From Allostella sp. ATCC 35155 (GTDB taxonomy: Bacteria > Pseudomonadota > Alphaproteobacteria > ATCC43930 > Allostellaceae): a stretch of 64,000 nt of DNA. A program made the translations under genes and the position numbers. The stretch lies in assembly GCA_006738865.1 (NCBI GenBank), contig AP019701.1:3654001-3718000 (forward strand), read 5' to 3'. Shown here in pieces: positions 42,613 through 52,349 of this stretch (position 1 is the stretch's first letter; each line of letters starts with the position of its first letter). Under the pieces are notes generated by a model, which saw nothing but the letters and a program-made list of their open reading frames with translations, ran no database searches and was not told the DNA's origin.

Positions 42613-44147
42613 CGACGACCGTGACGCTCGGCCTCGAGGGCCATCCGCTCGCCGCGTGGCGGGCGATCCTCCATGACCGGGCGCCGGTCGCGCTCGATCC
42701 GGCGGCCCGGCCGCGCGTCGCGGCGGGGGCCGAGACGATCGCCGCCATCGTCGGACGCGGCGCCCCCGTCTATGGCGTCAACACCGGATTCGGCAAGCTC
42801 GCCCATGCCCGCATCGAGGCCGACGACCTCGCCACCCTGCAGCGCAACCTCGTGCTCTCGCACGCGACCGGTGTCGGCCCGGCATTGCCCGACCCGGTGG
42901 TGCGCCTGATCCTGGCGCTGAAGATGGCCAGCCTCGCCCGCGGCGCCTCCGGCGTGCGCTGGGAGACGGTGCAGTTCCTGGAGCGGATGCTGGCCGCCGA
43001 CATCCTGCCGGTGATCCCGGCCCAGGGCTCGGTCGGCGCGTCGGGCGACCTGGCGCCGCTCGCCCACATGGCGGCAGCGATGATCGGCGTCGGCGACGCC
43101 CGCGCCGGCGGCGAGGTGCTGCCGGCCGCGGCCGCGCTGGCGCGTGCCGGCCTCACGCCCCTGGCGCTGGGGCCCAAGGAAGGGCTCGCGCTCCTCAACG
43201 GGACGCAGGTTTCGACCGCCCTGGCGCTCGACGGCCTCTTCGCCATCGAGCGCGTGTTCCGTGCCGCCCTGGCGGCGGGCGCGCTCTCGCTCGACGCCGC
43301 GCTCGGCTCGGACACGCCGTTCGACCCGCGCATCCACGCGCTGCGCGGTCATGCCGGCCAGAGCGACGTCGCCGCGGCGCTGCGCGCGCTGGTGGCCGAC
43401 AGCGGCATCCGCGCCTCGCACAAGGATTGCGGCAAGGTCCAGGATCCCTACTGCCTGCGCTGCCAGCCGCAGGTCATGGGCGCCTGCCTCGACCTCCTGC
43501 GGCAGGCCGGCCGGACGCTGGCGATCGAGGCCGACGCCGTCTCCGACAATCCGCTGGTCTTCGCCGAGACGGGCGAGGTGCTGTCGGGCGGCAACTTCCA
43601 CGCCGAGCCGGTCGCCTTCGCCGCCGACATCCTGGCGCTCGCGACGGCCGAGATCGGCTCGCTCGCAGAGCGCCGCGTCGCCATGCTGACGGACGGCTCG
43701 ATCAGCGGCCTGCCGCCCTTCCTCACCCGGCGGCCGGGCCTCAATTCCGGCTTCATGATCGTGCATGTGACGGCGGCCGCCCTGGCCGCCGAGAACAAGC
43801 AGCGCGCCGCCCCCGCCAGCATCGACAGCCTGCCGACCTCCGCCAACCAGGAGGACCATGTCTCGATGGCGACCCATGCCGCCCGCCGGCTGGGCGAGAT
43901 GGCGGGCAATGCCGCCGCCATCGTCGGCATCGAGCTTCTGGCGGGCGCCCAGGGCGTGGACTTCCATGCGCCGCTCGCCTCCAGCCCGATCCTGGAGCGG
44001 GTGCGCGCCACGATCCGCGCCGCGGTGCCCCATCTCGACGAGGACCGGTTCCTCGCACCCGACCTCGCCGCGGCCCGCAGCCTCGTCATCGACGGCGCCA
44101 TCGCCGCGGCTGCGGACGCGGCCTGGACGACAATCGCACTGGACTGA
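42609..44147 (+). CDS. hutH: Histidine ammonia-lyase HutH
   Basis: 512 residues. The MIO prosthetic group forms from A144-S145-G146 in [33 protein letters not shown] near residue 55 carries the catalytic tyrosine, and [28 protein letters not shown] are the tetramer active-site loops. It converts L-histidine to trans-urocanate and ammonia. Start at 42609 overlaps the hutI stop (ATGA); an upstream reading from 42585 has no ribosome site. Confidence 0.95.
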   Translation: MTTTVTLGLEGHPLAAWRAILHDRAPVALDPAARPRVAAGAETIAAIVGRGAPVYGVNTGFGKLAHARIEADDLATLQRNLVLSHATGVGPALPDPVVRLILALKMASLARGASGVRWETVQFLERMLAADILPVIPAQGSVGASGDLAPLAHMAAAMIGVGDARAGGEVLPAAAALARAGLTPLALGPKEGLALLNGTQVSTALALDGLFAIERVFRAALAAGALSLDAALGSDTPFDPRIHALRGHAGQSDVAAALRALVADSGIRASHKDCGKVQDPYCLRCQPQVMGACLDLLRQAGRTLAIEADAVSDNPLVFAETGEVLSGGNFHAEPVAFAADILALATAEIGSLAERRVAMLTDGSISGLPPFLTRRPGLNSGFMIVHVTAAALAAENKQRAAPASIDSLPTSANQEDHVSMATHAARRLGEMAGNAAAIVGIELLAGAQGVDFHAPLASSPILERVRATIRAAVPHLDEDRFLAPDLAAARSLVIDGAIAAAADAAWTTIALD

Positions 44148-44220
44148 CCGACGAAGCGCCTCCCCGGACGGCGCCGGCTCGGCTAGGCTCCCCTGGACGA
44201 CTGCCCGAAAGGACTTCCCG

Positions 44221-45024
44221 ATGCTGCCGAGCGACGCCGAGATCGAGGCCTACCGCGCCGACGGAGCCGTCTGCCTGCGCGGGGTGCTTGGCCCGGAATG
44301 GCTGGCGCTGCTGGCCGAGGGCGTCGAGCGCAACCTGCGCGAGCCGGGCCCCTTCGCCAAGCGCTACACGCCGGACGGCAAGCCCGGCATGTTCTTCGGC
44401 GACTACTGCAACTGGCACCGCATCCCCGAATACGAGGCGGTGCTGCGGAGTTCACCCCTGGCCGCCGCCGCCGCCCGGCTGATGGGATCGTCCAAGGTCA
44501 ATCTCTTCCACGAGCATGTGCTGGTGAAGGAGCCGGGAACGGAGGAGCGCACCCCCTGGCACCACGACCAGCCCTACTACGTCGTCGACGGCGCCGACAT
44601 CATGAGCATGTGGATCCCGCTCGACCCGGTCGCGCGCGAGATCAGCCTGGAGTTCGTCGCGGGCTCCCACCGCTCGGGCAACTGGTACACGCCGCGGCGC
44701 TTCGCCGACGGCAACGACCATCCGGCGCAGCAGAAGAACTTCACGCCGGTGCCGGACATCGAGGCGGAGCGTGACCGCCACCGCATCCTCGGCTGGGCGC
44801 TGGAGCCGGGCGACCTCATCGCGTTCCATGGCCTCGCCCTGCATGGCGCGCCCGGCAACTCGACCGGCGTGCGGCGGCGCATCGTCTCGGCCCGCTGGAC
44901 GGGGGACGATGCCCGCTATGTCCTGCGCGAGGGCTTCATGTCGCCGCCACCGCCCGAGACGGGCACGCCCGAGGTCGGCGCGCCGATGGACTCCCCGGCA
45001 TTTCCTGTCGTCTGGCGGGCCTGA
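44221..45024 (+). CDS. Phytanoyl-CoA dioxygenase (PhyH) family protein in the hut operon
   Basis: 267-residue Fe(II)/2OG oxygenase of the PhyH family. Iron ligands: H114 and D116 in WHHDQPYY, and H208 in FHGLALHGAPGN; the Arg that binds 2OG lies in VRRRIVS near 219. The N-terminal SDAEIEAYRADGAVCLRGVLGPEW is typical. It sits between hutH and hutU, 73 bases after the first and 3 before the second, so it belongs to the transcript. PhyH-type enzymes in bacteria hydroxylate amino acids and small acids as well as acyl-CoAs. A substrate related to histidine or urocanate (for example a methylated or reduced imidazole) is inference only. Confidence 0.9.
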   Translation: MLPSDAEIEAYRADGAVCLRGVLGPEWLALLAEGVERNLREPGPFAKRYTPDGKPGMFFGDYCNWHRIPEYEAVLRSSPLAAAAARLMGSSKVNLFHEHVLVKEPGTEERTPWHHDQPYYVVDGADIMSMWIPLDPVAREISLEFVAGSHRSGNWYTPRRFADGNDHPAQQKNFTPVPDIEAERDRHRILGWALEPGDLIAFHGLALHGAPGNSTGVRRRIVSARWTGDDARYVLREGFMSPPPPETGTPEVGAPMDSPAFPVVWRA

Positions 45025-45027
45025 GCC

Positions 45028-46698
45028 ATGGTCAACGCCCGTCTCGACAACGCCCGCATCGTCCGCGCCGCGCGCGGCCTCGATCGCACCGCGCGCAGCT
45101 GGCAGACCGAGGCCGCCCTGCGGATGCTGATGAACAATCTCGACCCCGAGGTGGCCGAGCGGCCGCACGAGCTGGTGGTCTATGGCGGGATCGGACGGGC
45201 GGCGCGCGACTGGGACAGCTTCGACCGCATCGCGGCGGCGCTGCGTCGGCTCGAGGACGACCAGACCCTGTGCGTGCAGTCGGGCAAGCCGGTCGGCATC
45301 TTCCGCACACATGCCGACGCGCCCCGCGTGCTGATCGCCAACTCGAACCTCGTCGGCAAGTGGGCCAACTGGGACCATTTCCACGAGCTCGACCGCAAGG
45401 GCCTGATGATGTACGGCCAGATGACGGCCGGTTCCTGGATCTATATCGGCTCCCAGGGCATCGTGCAGGGCACCTACGAGACCTTCGCGGAGGTCGGGCG
45501 CCAGCACTATGGCGGCGACCTCGGCGGACGCTGGATCCTGACCGGGGGCCTCGGCGGCATGGGCGGCGCGCAGCCGCTGGCGGCGACGATGGCCGGGGCC
45601 TCGCTGCTGGCCGTCGAGTGCCAGCCGAGCCGCATCGAGATGCGGTTGGCGACGGGCTACCTCGACGCCCGCGCCGACAGCCTCGACGAAGCGCTGGCGA
45701 TGATCGACCGCGCGTGCCGCGACCGGCGGCCACGCTCGATCGGCCTGCTCGGCAATGCGGCCGAGATCTTCCCCGAGCTGGTGCGGCGCGGCGTCCGGCC
45801 GGACGCGGTGACCGACCAGACCTCCGCCCACGACCCGATCAACGGCTATCTCCCCGCCGGCTGGTCGCTGGAGGAGTGGGAGGACCGGCGGGCGCGCGAC
45901 CCCAAGGCGGTCGAGGCGGCGGCGATGCAGTCGATGGCGGTGCAGGTGCGGGCCATGCTCGACTTCCACCGCATGGGTGTGCCGACCCTCGACTACGGGA
46001 ACAACATCCGCCAGATGGCGAAGGACATGGGCGTCGCCGACGCCTTCGCCTTTCCGGGCTTCGTGCCGGCCTATATCCGGCCGCTCTTCTGCCGCGGCGT
46101 CGGGCCGTTCCGCTGGGCCGCCCTCTCCGGCGACCCCGAGGACATCTACCGCACCGACGCCAGGGTGAAGGAGCTGATGCCGGAGGACCGGCACCTCCAC
46201 AACTGGCTCGACATGGCGCGGGCCCGCATCCGCTTCCAGGGCCTGCCCGCCCGCATCTGCTGGGTCGGCCTCGGCGACCGCCACCGCCTCGGCCTCGCCT
46301 TCAACGAGATGGTGGCCAAGGGCGAGATCGGGCCGATCGTCATCGGCCGCGACCATCTCGATTCCGGCTCGGTCGCCAGCCCCAACCGCGAGACCGAGGC
46401 GATGCAGGACGGCAGCGACGCCGTCGCCGACTGGCCGCTGCTCAACGCGCTGGTCAACTGCGCCTCGGGCGCGACCTGGGTCTCGCTCCACCATGGCGGC
46501 GGCGTCGGCATCGGCTATTCGCAGCACGCCGGCATGGTGGTGGTCTGCGACGGCAGCGAGGCGGCCGCGCGGCGGCTGGAGCGCGTGCTGTGGAACGACC
46601 CCGCGACCGGCGTCATGCGCCATGCCGACGCCGGCTACGACATCGCCATCGACTGCGCCGGTCGCAACGGCCTCGACCTGCCGTTCCTGTCCGCCTGA
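45028..46698 (+). CDS. hutU: Urocanate hydratase HutU
   Basis: 556 residues, standard length. Signatures: [28 protein letters not shown] at the start, [52 protein letters not shown] (the NAD-binding glycine loop), [17 protein letters not shown] and [23 protein letters not shown]. Tightly bound NAD+ acts as electrophile to hydrate urocanate to imidazolonepropionate. It starts 3 bases after the PhyH-type gene and completes the HutH-U-I-F chain in this window. Confidence 0.95.
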   Translation: MVNARLDNARIVRAARGLDRTARSWQTEAALRMLMNNLDPEVAERPHELVVYGGIGRAARDWDSFDRIAAALRRLEDDQTLCVQSGKPVGIFRTHADAPRVLIANSNLVGKWANWDHFHELDRKGLMMYGQMTAGSWIYIGSQGIVQGTYETFAEVGRQHYGGDLGGRWILTGGLGGMGGAQPLAATMAGASLLAVECQPSRIEMRLATGYLDARADSLDEALAMIDRACRDRRPRSIGLLGNAAEIFPELVRRGVRPDAVTDQTSAHDPINGYLPAGWSLEEWEDRRARDPKAVEAAAMQSMAVQVRAMLDFHRMGVPTLDYGNNIRQMAKDMGVADAFAFPGFVPAYIRPLFCRGVGPFRWAALSGDPEDIYRTDARVKELMPEDRHLHNWLDMARARIRFQGLPARICWVGLGDRHRLGLAFNEMVAKGEIGPIVIGRDHLDSGSVASPNRETEAMQDGSDAVADWPLLNALVNCASGATWVSLHHGGGVGIGYSQHAGMVVVCDGSEAAARRLERVLWNDPATGVMRHADAGYDIAIDCAGRNGLDLPFLSA

Positions 46699-46725
46699 TA
46701 CCCATTCCGAGGATGCCGCCCCGTC

Positions 46726-48729
46726 ATGCCCACGAGCCCCCGCATCGCCATCGCCGCCCGGACCAGCTTCGCCGACGGCCATGAATTCGGCGCCGCCGGC
46801 GCCTACGAGAAGCTGTCCGGGCGCGCCCATTTCGCGGTCGACCCGGCCGAGGCCGCGTATGCCGGCATCGTCGACCTCCACAAGGCGCCGCGCAATGCCG
46901 AGGGGATGGTCGAGTTCGCCGCCGACATCATGATCCTGAAGCCGGTCGACGCGGCGCGCGGCAATCGCCGGCTCTTCTTCGGCTACGGCAATCGCGGCAA
47001 CAAGCGCGAGCTGCAGTTCTTCAACGACGCACCGCCCACGAACGACCCGACGACCCTGGCCCATGCCGGCAACGGCTTCCTCTTCCGCCGCGGCTACACG
47101 ATCGTCTGGGCGGCCTGGGAGGGCGACCTGCTGCCGGGCAACGGCCGCCTGGTGCTCGACGTGCCGGTCGCGACCGAGGACGGCCGGCCGATCACCGGGC
47201 CGGTGCGCAGCGAGTTCATCGTCGAGAAGCCGACGACGACACTGCCGCTGTCCGGCCGGGCCTCGACCCGCAGCTATCCGGCCGCCTCGCTCGATACGAC
47301 GAAAGCGAGCCTGACCCGGCGCCGCTACCAGGGCGATGCGCGCATCGCCATTCCGGCCGACCAGTGGGCCTTCGCCCGCATCGAAGGCGGTAGCGGCCTC
47401 GACAACCAGGGGGCCGAACAGGCGGCGATCCCTTCCGACGCCAACATCCACCTGCCGGCGGGCTTCCAGCCCGGCTGGATCTACGAGCTGGTCTATACCG
47501 CCCGCGACCCCCGGGTGCACGGGCTGGGGCACGTCGTCGTGCGCGACCTCGTCAGCTTCCTGAAGCATGACGGCAGCGCCGGCAACCCGCTCGCCGGCAC
47601 GGTCGACAAGGCCTATTCCTGGGGCCGGTCGCAGACCGGCCGCTGCATCCGCGACTTCATCTACCAGGGCTTCAACGCCGATGCGGACGGCCGGCAGGTC
47701 TTCGAGGGCGTGCTGCCGCACGTCTCGGGCGGCGGCCTCATGTGGATGAACCACCGCTTCTCGCTCGTCGTCTCGCCGGCGGGGCAGCAGTACGAAGACC
47801 ATGCGACCATGGCCGACCGCTTCCCCTTCTCCTATGCGGCCTCGGTCGACCCGCATAGCGGCCGGGAGGACGCGATCCTGAAGCGGCCGGAGACGGACCC
47901 GCTGGTGCTGCACACCCAGTCCGCCATCGAGTACTGGCAGCGCCGCGGCTCGCTTGTCCACACCGATGGCCACGGCAACGACCTGCCGCAGCCGGACGGC
48001 GTTCGCGTCTATCTGTGGGCCAGCTCGCAGCACTTCGCCGACCCCAACGTGAAGCGGCCGGCGCGCGGGATCTGCCGCAACTATCTCAACATCGTCCAGA
48101 CCTCGATGCTGTTCCGCGCCATGCTCGACGCCCTCGACCGCTGGGCGACCGACGGCACCCCGCCGCCCGCCAGCCGCATCCCGCTGCGCGCCGACGGGAC
48201 GCTGGTGACGGCCGAGGAGTGGCGCCGCCGCTTCCCCGCGATCCCGGGGGTCGCGCTGCCGACCGCCGCCAATGCCTGCCCCCTGCTGGATTTCGGGCCG
48301 CGGGCGAAGGACGGCATCATCGACCAGGAGCCGCCCGCGGTGCTGGCGGCGGAGGGCTACCCGACGCTGGTGCCGGCGGTCGATGCCGACGGCAACGACG
48401 TCGCCGGCGTCCGCGCGCCGATGGTGGGCGCGCCGCTCGGCACCTACACCGGCTGGAACATCCGCGAGCGCGGCCATGGCCACGGCGCCATGCACGAGTT
48501 CACCGGCAGCTACATCCCCTTCGCCGACACCGAGGAGGAGCGTGCGGCGACCGGCGATCCGCGCCCGTCCGTCCTCGCCCGCCATGCGACGCCGGCCGAG
48601 TATGTGGCGGCGATCGAGGCCGCCGCGCGTGCCCTCGTCGCCGACGGACTGATGCTGGAGGAGGACGTGCCGCGCGCCGTGGCGGCAGCGGCCGACTGGG
48701 GCCGGCCGCTGCACGACGTCCGGCTGTAG
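46726..48729 (+). CDS. Large alpha/beta-hydrolase domain protein (Abhydrolase_10 type)
   Basis: 667 residues without a signal peptide. Family landmarks are FADGHEFGAAGAYEKLSGRAHFAVDP, RRLFFGYGNRGNKRELQFFNDA and GFLFRRGYTIVWAAWEGDLLPG. The nucleophile motif GRSQTGRC lies near residue 300, and IRERGHGHGAMHEFTGSYIPFADT near the C-terminus. These large hydrolases are poorly characterised; some act on esters or diketones. It begins 27 bases after hutU and may be read with the hut genes, but no hut role is known for the family. An esterase or C-C hydrolase for a neighbouring compound is the safest statement. Confidence 0.85.
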   Translation: MPTSPRIAIAARTSFADGHEFGAAGAYEKLSGRAHFAVDPAEAAYAGIVDLHKAPRNAEGMVEFAADIMILKPVDAARGNRRLFFGYGNRGNKRELQFFNDAPPTNDPTTLAHAGNGFLFRRGYTIVWAAWEGDLLPGNGRLVLDVPVATEDGRPITGPVRSEFIVEKPTTTLPLSGRASTRSYPAASLDTTKASLTRRRYQGDARIAIPADQWAFARIEGGSGLDNQGAEQAAIPSDANIHLPAGFQPGWIYELVYTARDPRVHGLGHVVVRDLVSFLKHDGSAGNPLAGTVDKAYSWGRSQTGRCIRDFIYQGFNADADGRQVFEGVLPHVSGGGLMWMNHRFSLVVSPAGQQYEDHATMADRFPFSYAASVDPHSGREDAILKRPETDPLVLHTQSAIEYWQRRGSLVHTDGHGNDLPQPDGVRVYLWASSQHFADPNVKRPARGICRNYLNIVQTSMLFRAMLDALDRWATDGTPPPASRIPLRADGTLVTAEEWRRRFPAIPGVALPTAANACPLLDFGPRAKDGIIDQEPPAVLAAEGYPTLVPAVDADGNDVAGVRAPMVGAPLGTYTGWNIRERGHGHGAMHEFTGSYIPFADTEEERAATGDPRPSVLARHATPAEYVAAIEAAARALVADGLMLEEDVPRAVAAAADWGRPLHDVRL

Positions 48730-48761
48730 CCGGCGGCGCAGCCAACGGGGAGGAGAGCATC

Positions 48762-49157
48762 ATGATCGTCGCATGCCGCCGCATCCTCGCGGCCGTCGCC
48801 ATCCTGTCGCTGGCCGCGCCGGCGGCCGCGCAGTCGCTCGGCCAGCGGATCGCCCGGGATCTGTGCAACTACGACCTGCCGGTCGGCCAGATGGTCGTGA
48901 CCGCCACCGAGGCCGAGCAGTTCCGAGCCATGGCGCCCGGCACGCGCGAAACCTACCGGGCGACCGGCGGCAGCAGCCCCTCGCCGATCCAGCAGTTCGA
49001 GCGGCTGCCGGACGAGACCTACCAATGCTATTTCGAAAAGCGGTGGACGCGCGGCAGCTTCGAGGAACGGCTGACGGCGACCGCGCCGATCACCCTGACC
49101 GGCTCGGTCGCCCTCTACACGCTGCAACTGGGCGCCTGGCTCTCGCAGCGCCAGTAG
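48762..49157 (+). CDS. Small secreted protein of unknown function
   Basis: 131 residues behind a GGGGAGGAGAG ribosome site at 48762. Signal peptide ILAAVAILSLAAPAAAQ (cleavage near residue 24). The mature part is about 107 residues with two cysteines, C35 and C89, able to form a disulfide, and an aromatic, charged end (CYFEKRWTRGSFEERL; YTLQLGAWLSQRQ). No family recognised. It is 32 bases after the hydrolase and followed by a 34-base palindrome, so it ends that transcript. Confidence 0.75.
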   Translation: MIVACRRILAAVAILSLAAPAAAQSLGQRIARDLCNYDLPVGQMVVTATEAEQFRAMAPGTRETYRATGGSSPSPIQQFERLPDETYQCYFEKRWTRGSFEERLTATAPITLTGSVALYTLQLGAWLSQRQ

Positions 49158-49169
49158 CGCGCGGGCCTG

Positions 49170-49203
49170 CGATCGCCGTTTCCGGGCCCGGAAACGGCGA
49201 TCG
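49170..49203. terminator. Perfect 34-base palindrome between two operons
   Basis: Positions 49170-49186 (starting CGATCGCCGTTTCC) are the exact reverse complement of 49187-49203 (ending GGAAACGGCGATCG), with GGGCCC at the centre. As RNA it would fold into a 15-bp stem with a tight loop. It is 12 bases after the small secreted gene's stop. There is no T-tract on either side. It is probably a terminator-like hairpin; a DNA site for a symmetric protein is the alternative. Confidence 0.7.
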
Positions 49204-49348
49204 GCCGCCGCCGCCGACGGTCATTCGAGCCACGCCCGCCGGTTGCAAAGACCACGGCTCTACCACCCCTCGGCCCATTAGCACTTGATCCCGGCGCCGT
49301 TCGACGCTTGATTGCCCCACCGACTCAAACCCAGGTGGGAGGAAAGAA

Positions 49349-50290
49349 ATGAAGTCGAACAGGCTGATCGGTGTCGCGATCCTGGCGGCGGGCTTCACCG
49401 CGGGAGCGGCAGAGGCCCAGACGATGAAGCTCATGACCGGCCCGCAGGGCGGGTCCTGGTATCCGCTGGGCGGCGCCATCCAGGCGATCGTCGAGAAGGC
49501 GATGCCGGGGACCAGCGTGCAGGTTCTGCCCGGCGCCGGCATCTCGAACGTCCGCGCCGTGCAGGAAGGCAAGGCCGAACTCGGGTTCGGCAATGCGGTC
49601 TCGACGGTCGACGGCGTCAACGGCAATGCCCCGTTCAACGCCAAGCAGGACAATGTCTGCCACGTCGGCACCCTCTACTTTCAGTATTTCCACCTGGTCA
49701 CGACCGCCGATTCCGGCGTGAAGACGGTGGCCGATCTCGCCGGCAAGACGGTGACGACGCAGCAGCGCGGCAACACCGGCGAGCAGATGACCCGGGCGGT
49801 CCTCGAGGTGAACGGGCTGACCTACGACAAGCTGCGGCGTGTCAACTTCGGCAACTACAACGACTCCGTCTCGCAGCTGAAGGACGGCCAGGCCCAGGGC
49901 TTCGGCCTGATCACGACCGTCCCCGCCTCCTCGGTCATGGATCTCGCCAGCGCCCGCGACGTCCGCGTCCTCGAGGTGCCGGACGACAAGCTGAAGGCGC
50001 TGCAGAAGATCAACGGCGGCTATGACAAGCGGATCATCAAGGCCGGCTCCTATCCCAAGCAGGACAAGGACGTGCAGACGATCGGCACCTGGACGCACCT
50101 CATCGCGTCCTGCAAGCTGCCCGAGGATCGCGTCTACAACCTGACCAAGGCGCTGGTGCAGAACATCCCGTCGCTGGCGGCGGTGGTCAGCGCGGTCAAG
50201 GAACTGTCCGCCAAGGACATGGCGACCGATGTCGGCGTCCCGTATCACCCGGGCGCCATGAAGTACTACAAGGAAGCCAAGGTGCTCTGA
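49349..50290 (+). CDS. TAXI-family TRAP substrate-binding protein
   Basis: 313 residues with a signal peptide (GVAILAAGFTAGAAEAQ, cleavage near residue 24). The mature protein opens MKLMTGPQGGSWYPLGGAIQAIVEKAMPGTSVQVLPGAG. This is the TAXI (TRAP-associated extracytoplasmic immunogenic) signature region, followed by NVRAVQEGKAELGFGNA and LAGKTVTTQQRGNTGEQMTRAVLEV. TAXI proteins bind small acids or glutamate/aspartate-like ligands. Start behind GGGAGGAAAG. A true terminator-like hairpin follows its stop, then the fused permease. Confidence 0.93.
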   Translation: MKSNRLIGVAILAAGFTAGAAEAQTMKLMTGPQGGSWYPLGGAIQAIVEKAMPGTSVQVLPGAGISNVRAVQEGKAELGFGNAVSTVDGVNGNAPFNAKQDNVCHVGTLYFQYFHLVTTADSGVKTVADLAGKTVTTQQRGNTGEQMTRAVLEVNGLTYDKLRRVNFGNYNDSVSQLKDGQAQGFGLITTVPASSVMDLASARDVRVLEVPDDKLKALQKINGGYDKRIIKAGSYPKQDKDVQTIGTWTHLIASCKLPEDRVYNLTKALVQNIPSLAAVVSAVKELSAKDMATDVGVPYHPGAMKYYKEAKVL

Positions 50291-50301
50291 GGCACCTCGA
50301 C

Positions 50302-50329
50302 AGGGCGCGGCCAGGACTGGCCGCGCCCT
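50302..50329 (+). terminator. Perfect 12-bp hairpin with short T/C tail between TAXI protein and permease
   Basis: Arms AGGGCGCGGCCA (50302-50313) and TGGCCGCGCCCT (50318-50329), loop GGAC, then TCTTCC. It is 11 bases after the binding-protein stop. Partial termination here would give more binding protein than permease. The first ATG of the permease (50336) abuts this structure and lacks a ribosome site. Confidence 0.8.
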
Positions 50330-50374
50330 TCTTCCATGTCCGGTGCCGATCCTTTATCGCCAGGGTGGCTGCCC

Positions 50375-52228
50375 GTGAGTTCTGAGAGTTCCGACGCCGT
50401 CGCGCGGATCGTTCGGCAGACGGCGACGCTGCTGGCGATCGCCATGTCCGTCTATCACCTCTATGTCGGCGTCACGGGTGCGCCGGAAGCGTTCTTCTTC
50501 CGCGGCGCGCACCTGATGTTCACGCTGGTGCTGATCTTCCTGATCATGCCGTCGTTCCGGCGCAAGGTGCCGCACGCGGTCGACTATCTGATGATGGTCC
50601 TGTCGGTGGCCGCGATCGGCTATCTCTGGGCCAACCACGACTATCTCTATTCGCGGTTCGTTTTCGTCGACGATCCGACGACGACCGACCTCATCCTCGG
50701 CACGATCCTGGTCCTGATCGTCCTGGAGTCGACGCGCCGCGTCATCGGCCTCGCCCTGCCGATCACCGCCATCCTCTTCGTCGTCTACGGGCTGGCCTTC
50801 GGCAACATGCGCCCCGAGCAGTTCATCGAGATGATGTACCTGACGACGGAGGGCATCTTCGGCATCCCGCTGGGCGTGTCGGCGACCTACGTCATCCTCT
50901 TCATCATCTTCGGTGCCTTCGTCGAGCGCAGCGGCACGGGCCAGTTGTTCATGGACTCGGCCAACGCCGTCGCCGGCCACACGGCCGGCGGCCCGGCCAA
51001 GGTCGCCGTCATCACCAGCGGCCTCTTCGGCACGATCTCCGGCTCGGCCGTCGCCAACGTGATGACGACGGGCACCTTCACCATCCCCATGATGCAGCGC
51101 ATCGGCTATCGGCCGGCCTTCGCCGGTGCGGTCGAGGCGGTCGCATCGACCGGTGGGCAGATCATGCCGCCGATCATGGGCGCGGCCGCCTTCGTCATGG
51201 CCGAGTTCCTCGGCGCGAGCTACCTGCAGATCACGGTCTACGCGCTGATCCCGGCCGTCCTCTATTACTGGGCGGTGTTCGCGGCCGTCCATCTGGAGGC
51301 GCGGCGCGTCGGCATGCGCGGCATGCCGCGGGACGAGATGCCGGCCTTCCTTCACGTGCTGACCGCGCGCGGCCACCTCTTCGTCCCGCTCGTGACCGTC
51401 GTTGCCGTGCTCTTCATGGGCTACAGCGCACCCTACGCGGCCGTCTGGGGCGTCTTCTCGGTCGTTCCCATCATGCTGCTGCGCCAGCTGACGCGGCGCG
51501 ACGTCAGCTTCGCGATGATCATGCAAGCGCTGGAATCGGGCGCCCGCTCCACCCTGGCGATCGCCGCGGCCTGCGCCTGCGCGGGCATCGTCATCGGCGT
51601 CATCGCCCAGACCGGGCTCGGCCTGACCTTCACCAGCATCGTCATCGCCGCCTCGCAGGACTCGCTGGTGCCGGCGCTGGTGCTGACGATGCTGGCCGGC
51701 ATCGTGCTGGGCATGGGCCTGCCCACCACGCCCGCCTACATCATCCAGGTGGCGCTGCTGGTGCCCGCCCTGATCAAGCTCGGGGTGGTTGCCCCGGCCG
51801 CCCACATGTTCGTCTTCTACTTCGCGATCCTGTCGGCGATCACGCCGCCGGTGGCCCTTGCCGTCTATGCCGCGATCGGCCTGTCGAAGTCGCCCATCTG
51901 GGAGACGGGGCTGGCCGCGGTGAAGCTCGGGGCAACCGGCTACATCGTCCCCTTCATGTTCGTCTTTTCGCCCGAACTGCTGATGATCGGCGACTGGCCG
52001 GCGGTCGCTGCCGCCACTTTCACCGCCACCATCGGCGTCACCTGCCTTGCTTCCTCGCTTCATGGCTTCGCGCTCCGGCCGCTCGACGGCTGGCAGCGGG
52101 TGGTGCTTCTGGCGGGCGCGCTGGCGCTGATCAAGCCCGGTCTCATGACCGACCTGATCGGGGCCGGCTGCGTGCTGCTGGTCATCGGGACGCAACTGAT
52201 GGCGCGGCGGGCCGAGGCGTCGGGCTGA
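50375..52228 (+). CDS. TRAP transporter fused 4TM/12TM permease (DctQM type)
   Basis: About 617 residues. The N-terminal four-helix part (about 1-150) contains VYHLYVGVTGAPEAFFFRG and STRRVIGLALP. The large permease part has YGLAFGNMRPEQFIEMMYLTTEGIFGIPLGVSATY, FGTISGSAVANVMTTGTFTIPMM, STGGQIMPPIMGAAAFVMAEFLG and MGLPTTPAYIIQVALLVPALI. This fused form goes with TAXI proteins. I chose GTG 50375 because AGGGTGG lies 6 bases upstream; ATG 50336 would add 13 residues but abuts the hairpin and has no ribosome site. Inner membrane, ion-driven uptake. Confidence 0.92.
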   Translation: MSSESSDAVARIVRQTATLLAIAMSVYHLYVGVTGAPEAFFFRGAHLMFTLVLIFLIMPSFRRKVPHAVDYLMMVLSVAAIGYLWANHDYLYSRFVFVDDPTTTDLILGTILVLIVLESTRRVIGLALPITAILFVVYGLAFGNMRPEQFIEMMYLTTEGIFGIPLGVSATYVILFIIFGAFVERSGTGQLFMDSANAVAGHTAGGPAKVAVITSGLFGTISGSAVANVMTTGTFTIPMMQRIGYRPAFAGAVEAVASTGGQIMPPIMGAAAFVMAEFLGASYLQITVYALIPAVLYYWAVFAAVHLEARRVGMRGMPRDEMPAFLHVLTARGHLFVPLVTVVAVLFMGYSAPYAAVWGVFSVVPIMLLRQLTRRDVSFAMIMQALESGARSTLAIAAACACAGIVIGVIAQTGLGLTFTSIVIAASQDSLVPALVLTMLAGIVLGMGLPTTPAYIIQVALLVPALIKLGVVAPAAHMFVFYFAILSAITPPVALAVYAAIGLSKSPIWETGLAAVKLGATGYIVPFMFVFSPELLMIGDWPAVAAATFTATIGVTCLASSLHGFALRPLDGWQRVVLLAGALALIKPGLMTDLIGAGCVLLVIGTQLMARRAEASG

Positions 52229-52349
52229 GGCCCGGCGCGCCGCCCGTCGCGGCACGGCCGGCGCGGCAGGGATGGCCGGCGCGCGCGGAGATCGGGACGG
52301 CACACAGCCGCCGGTCCCCGGGAGCCGGCCGCGCGACGGCGGATCGGCC

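Noticed and set aside
44452-48714. A 1420-codon open frame on the - strand across hutU and the hydrolase
   Set aside because: Its length comes from the rarity of stops at 70% GC. It has low-complexity Asp/Arg/Val/His composition and no domain, and it covers three solid + strand genes.
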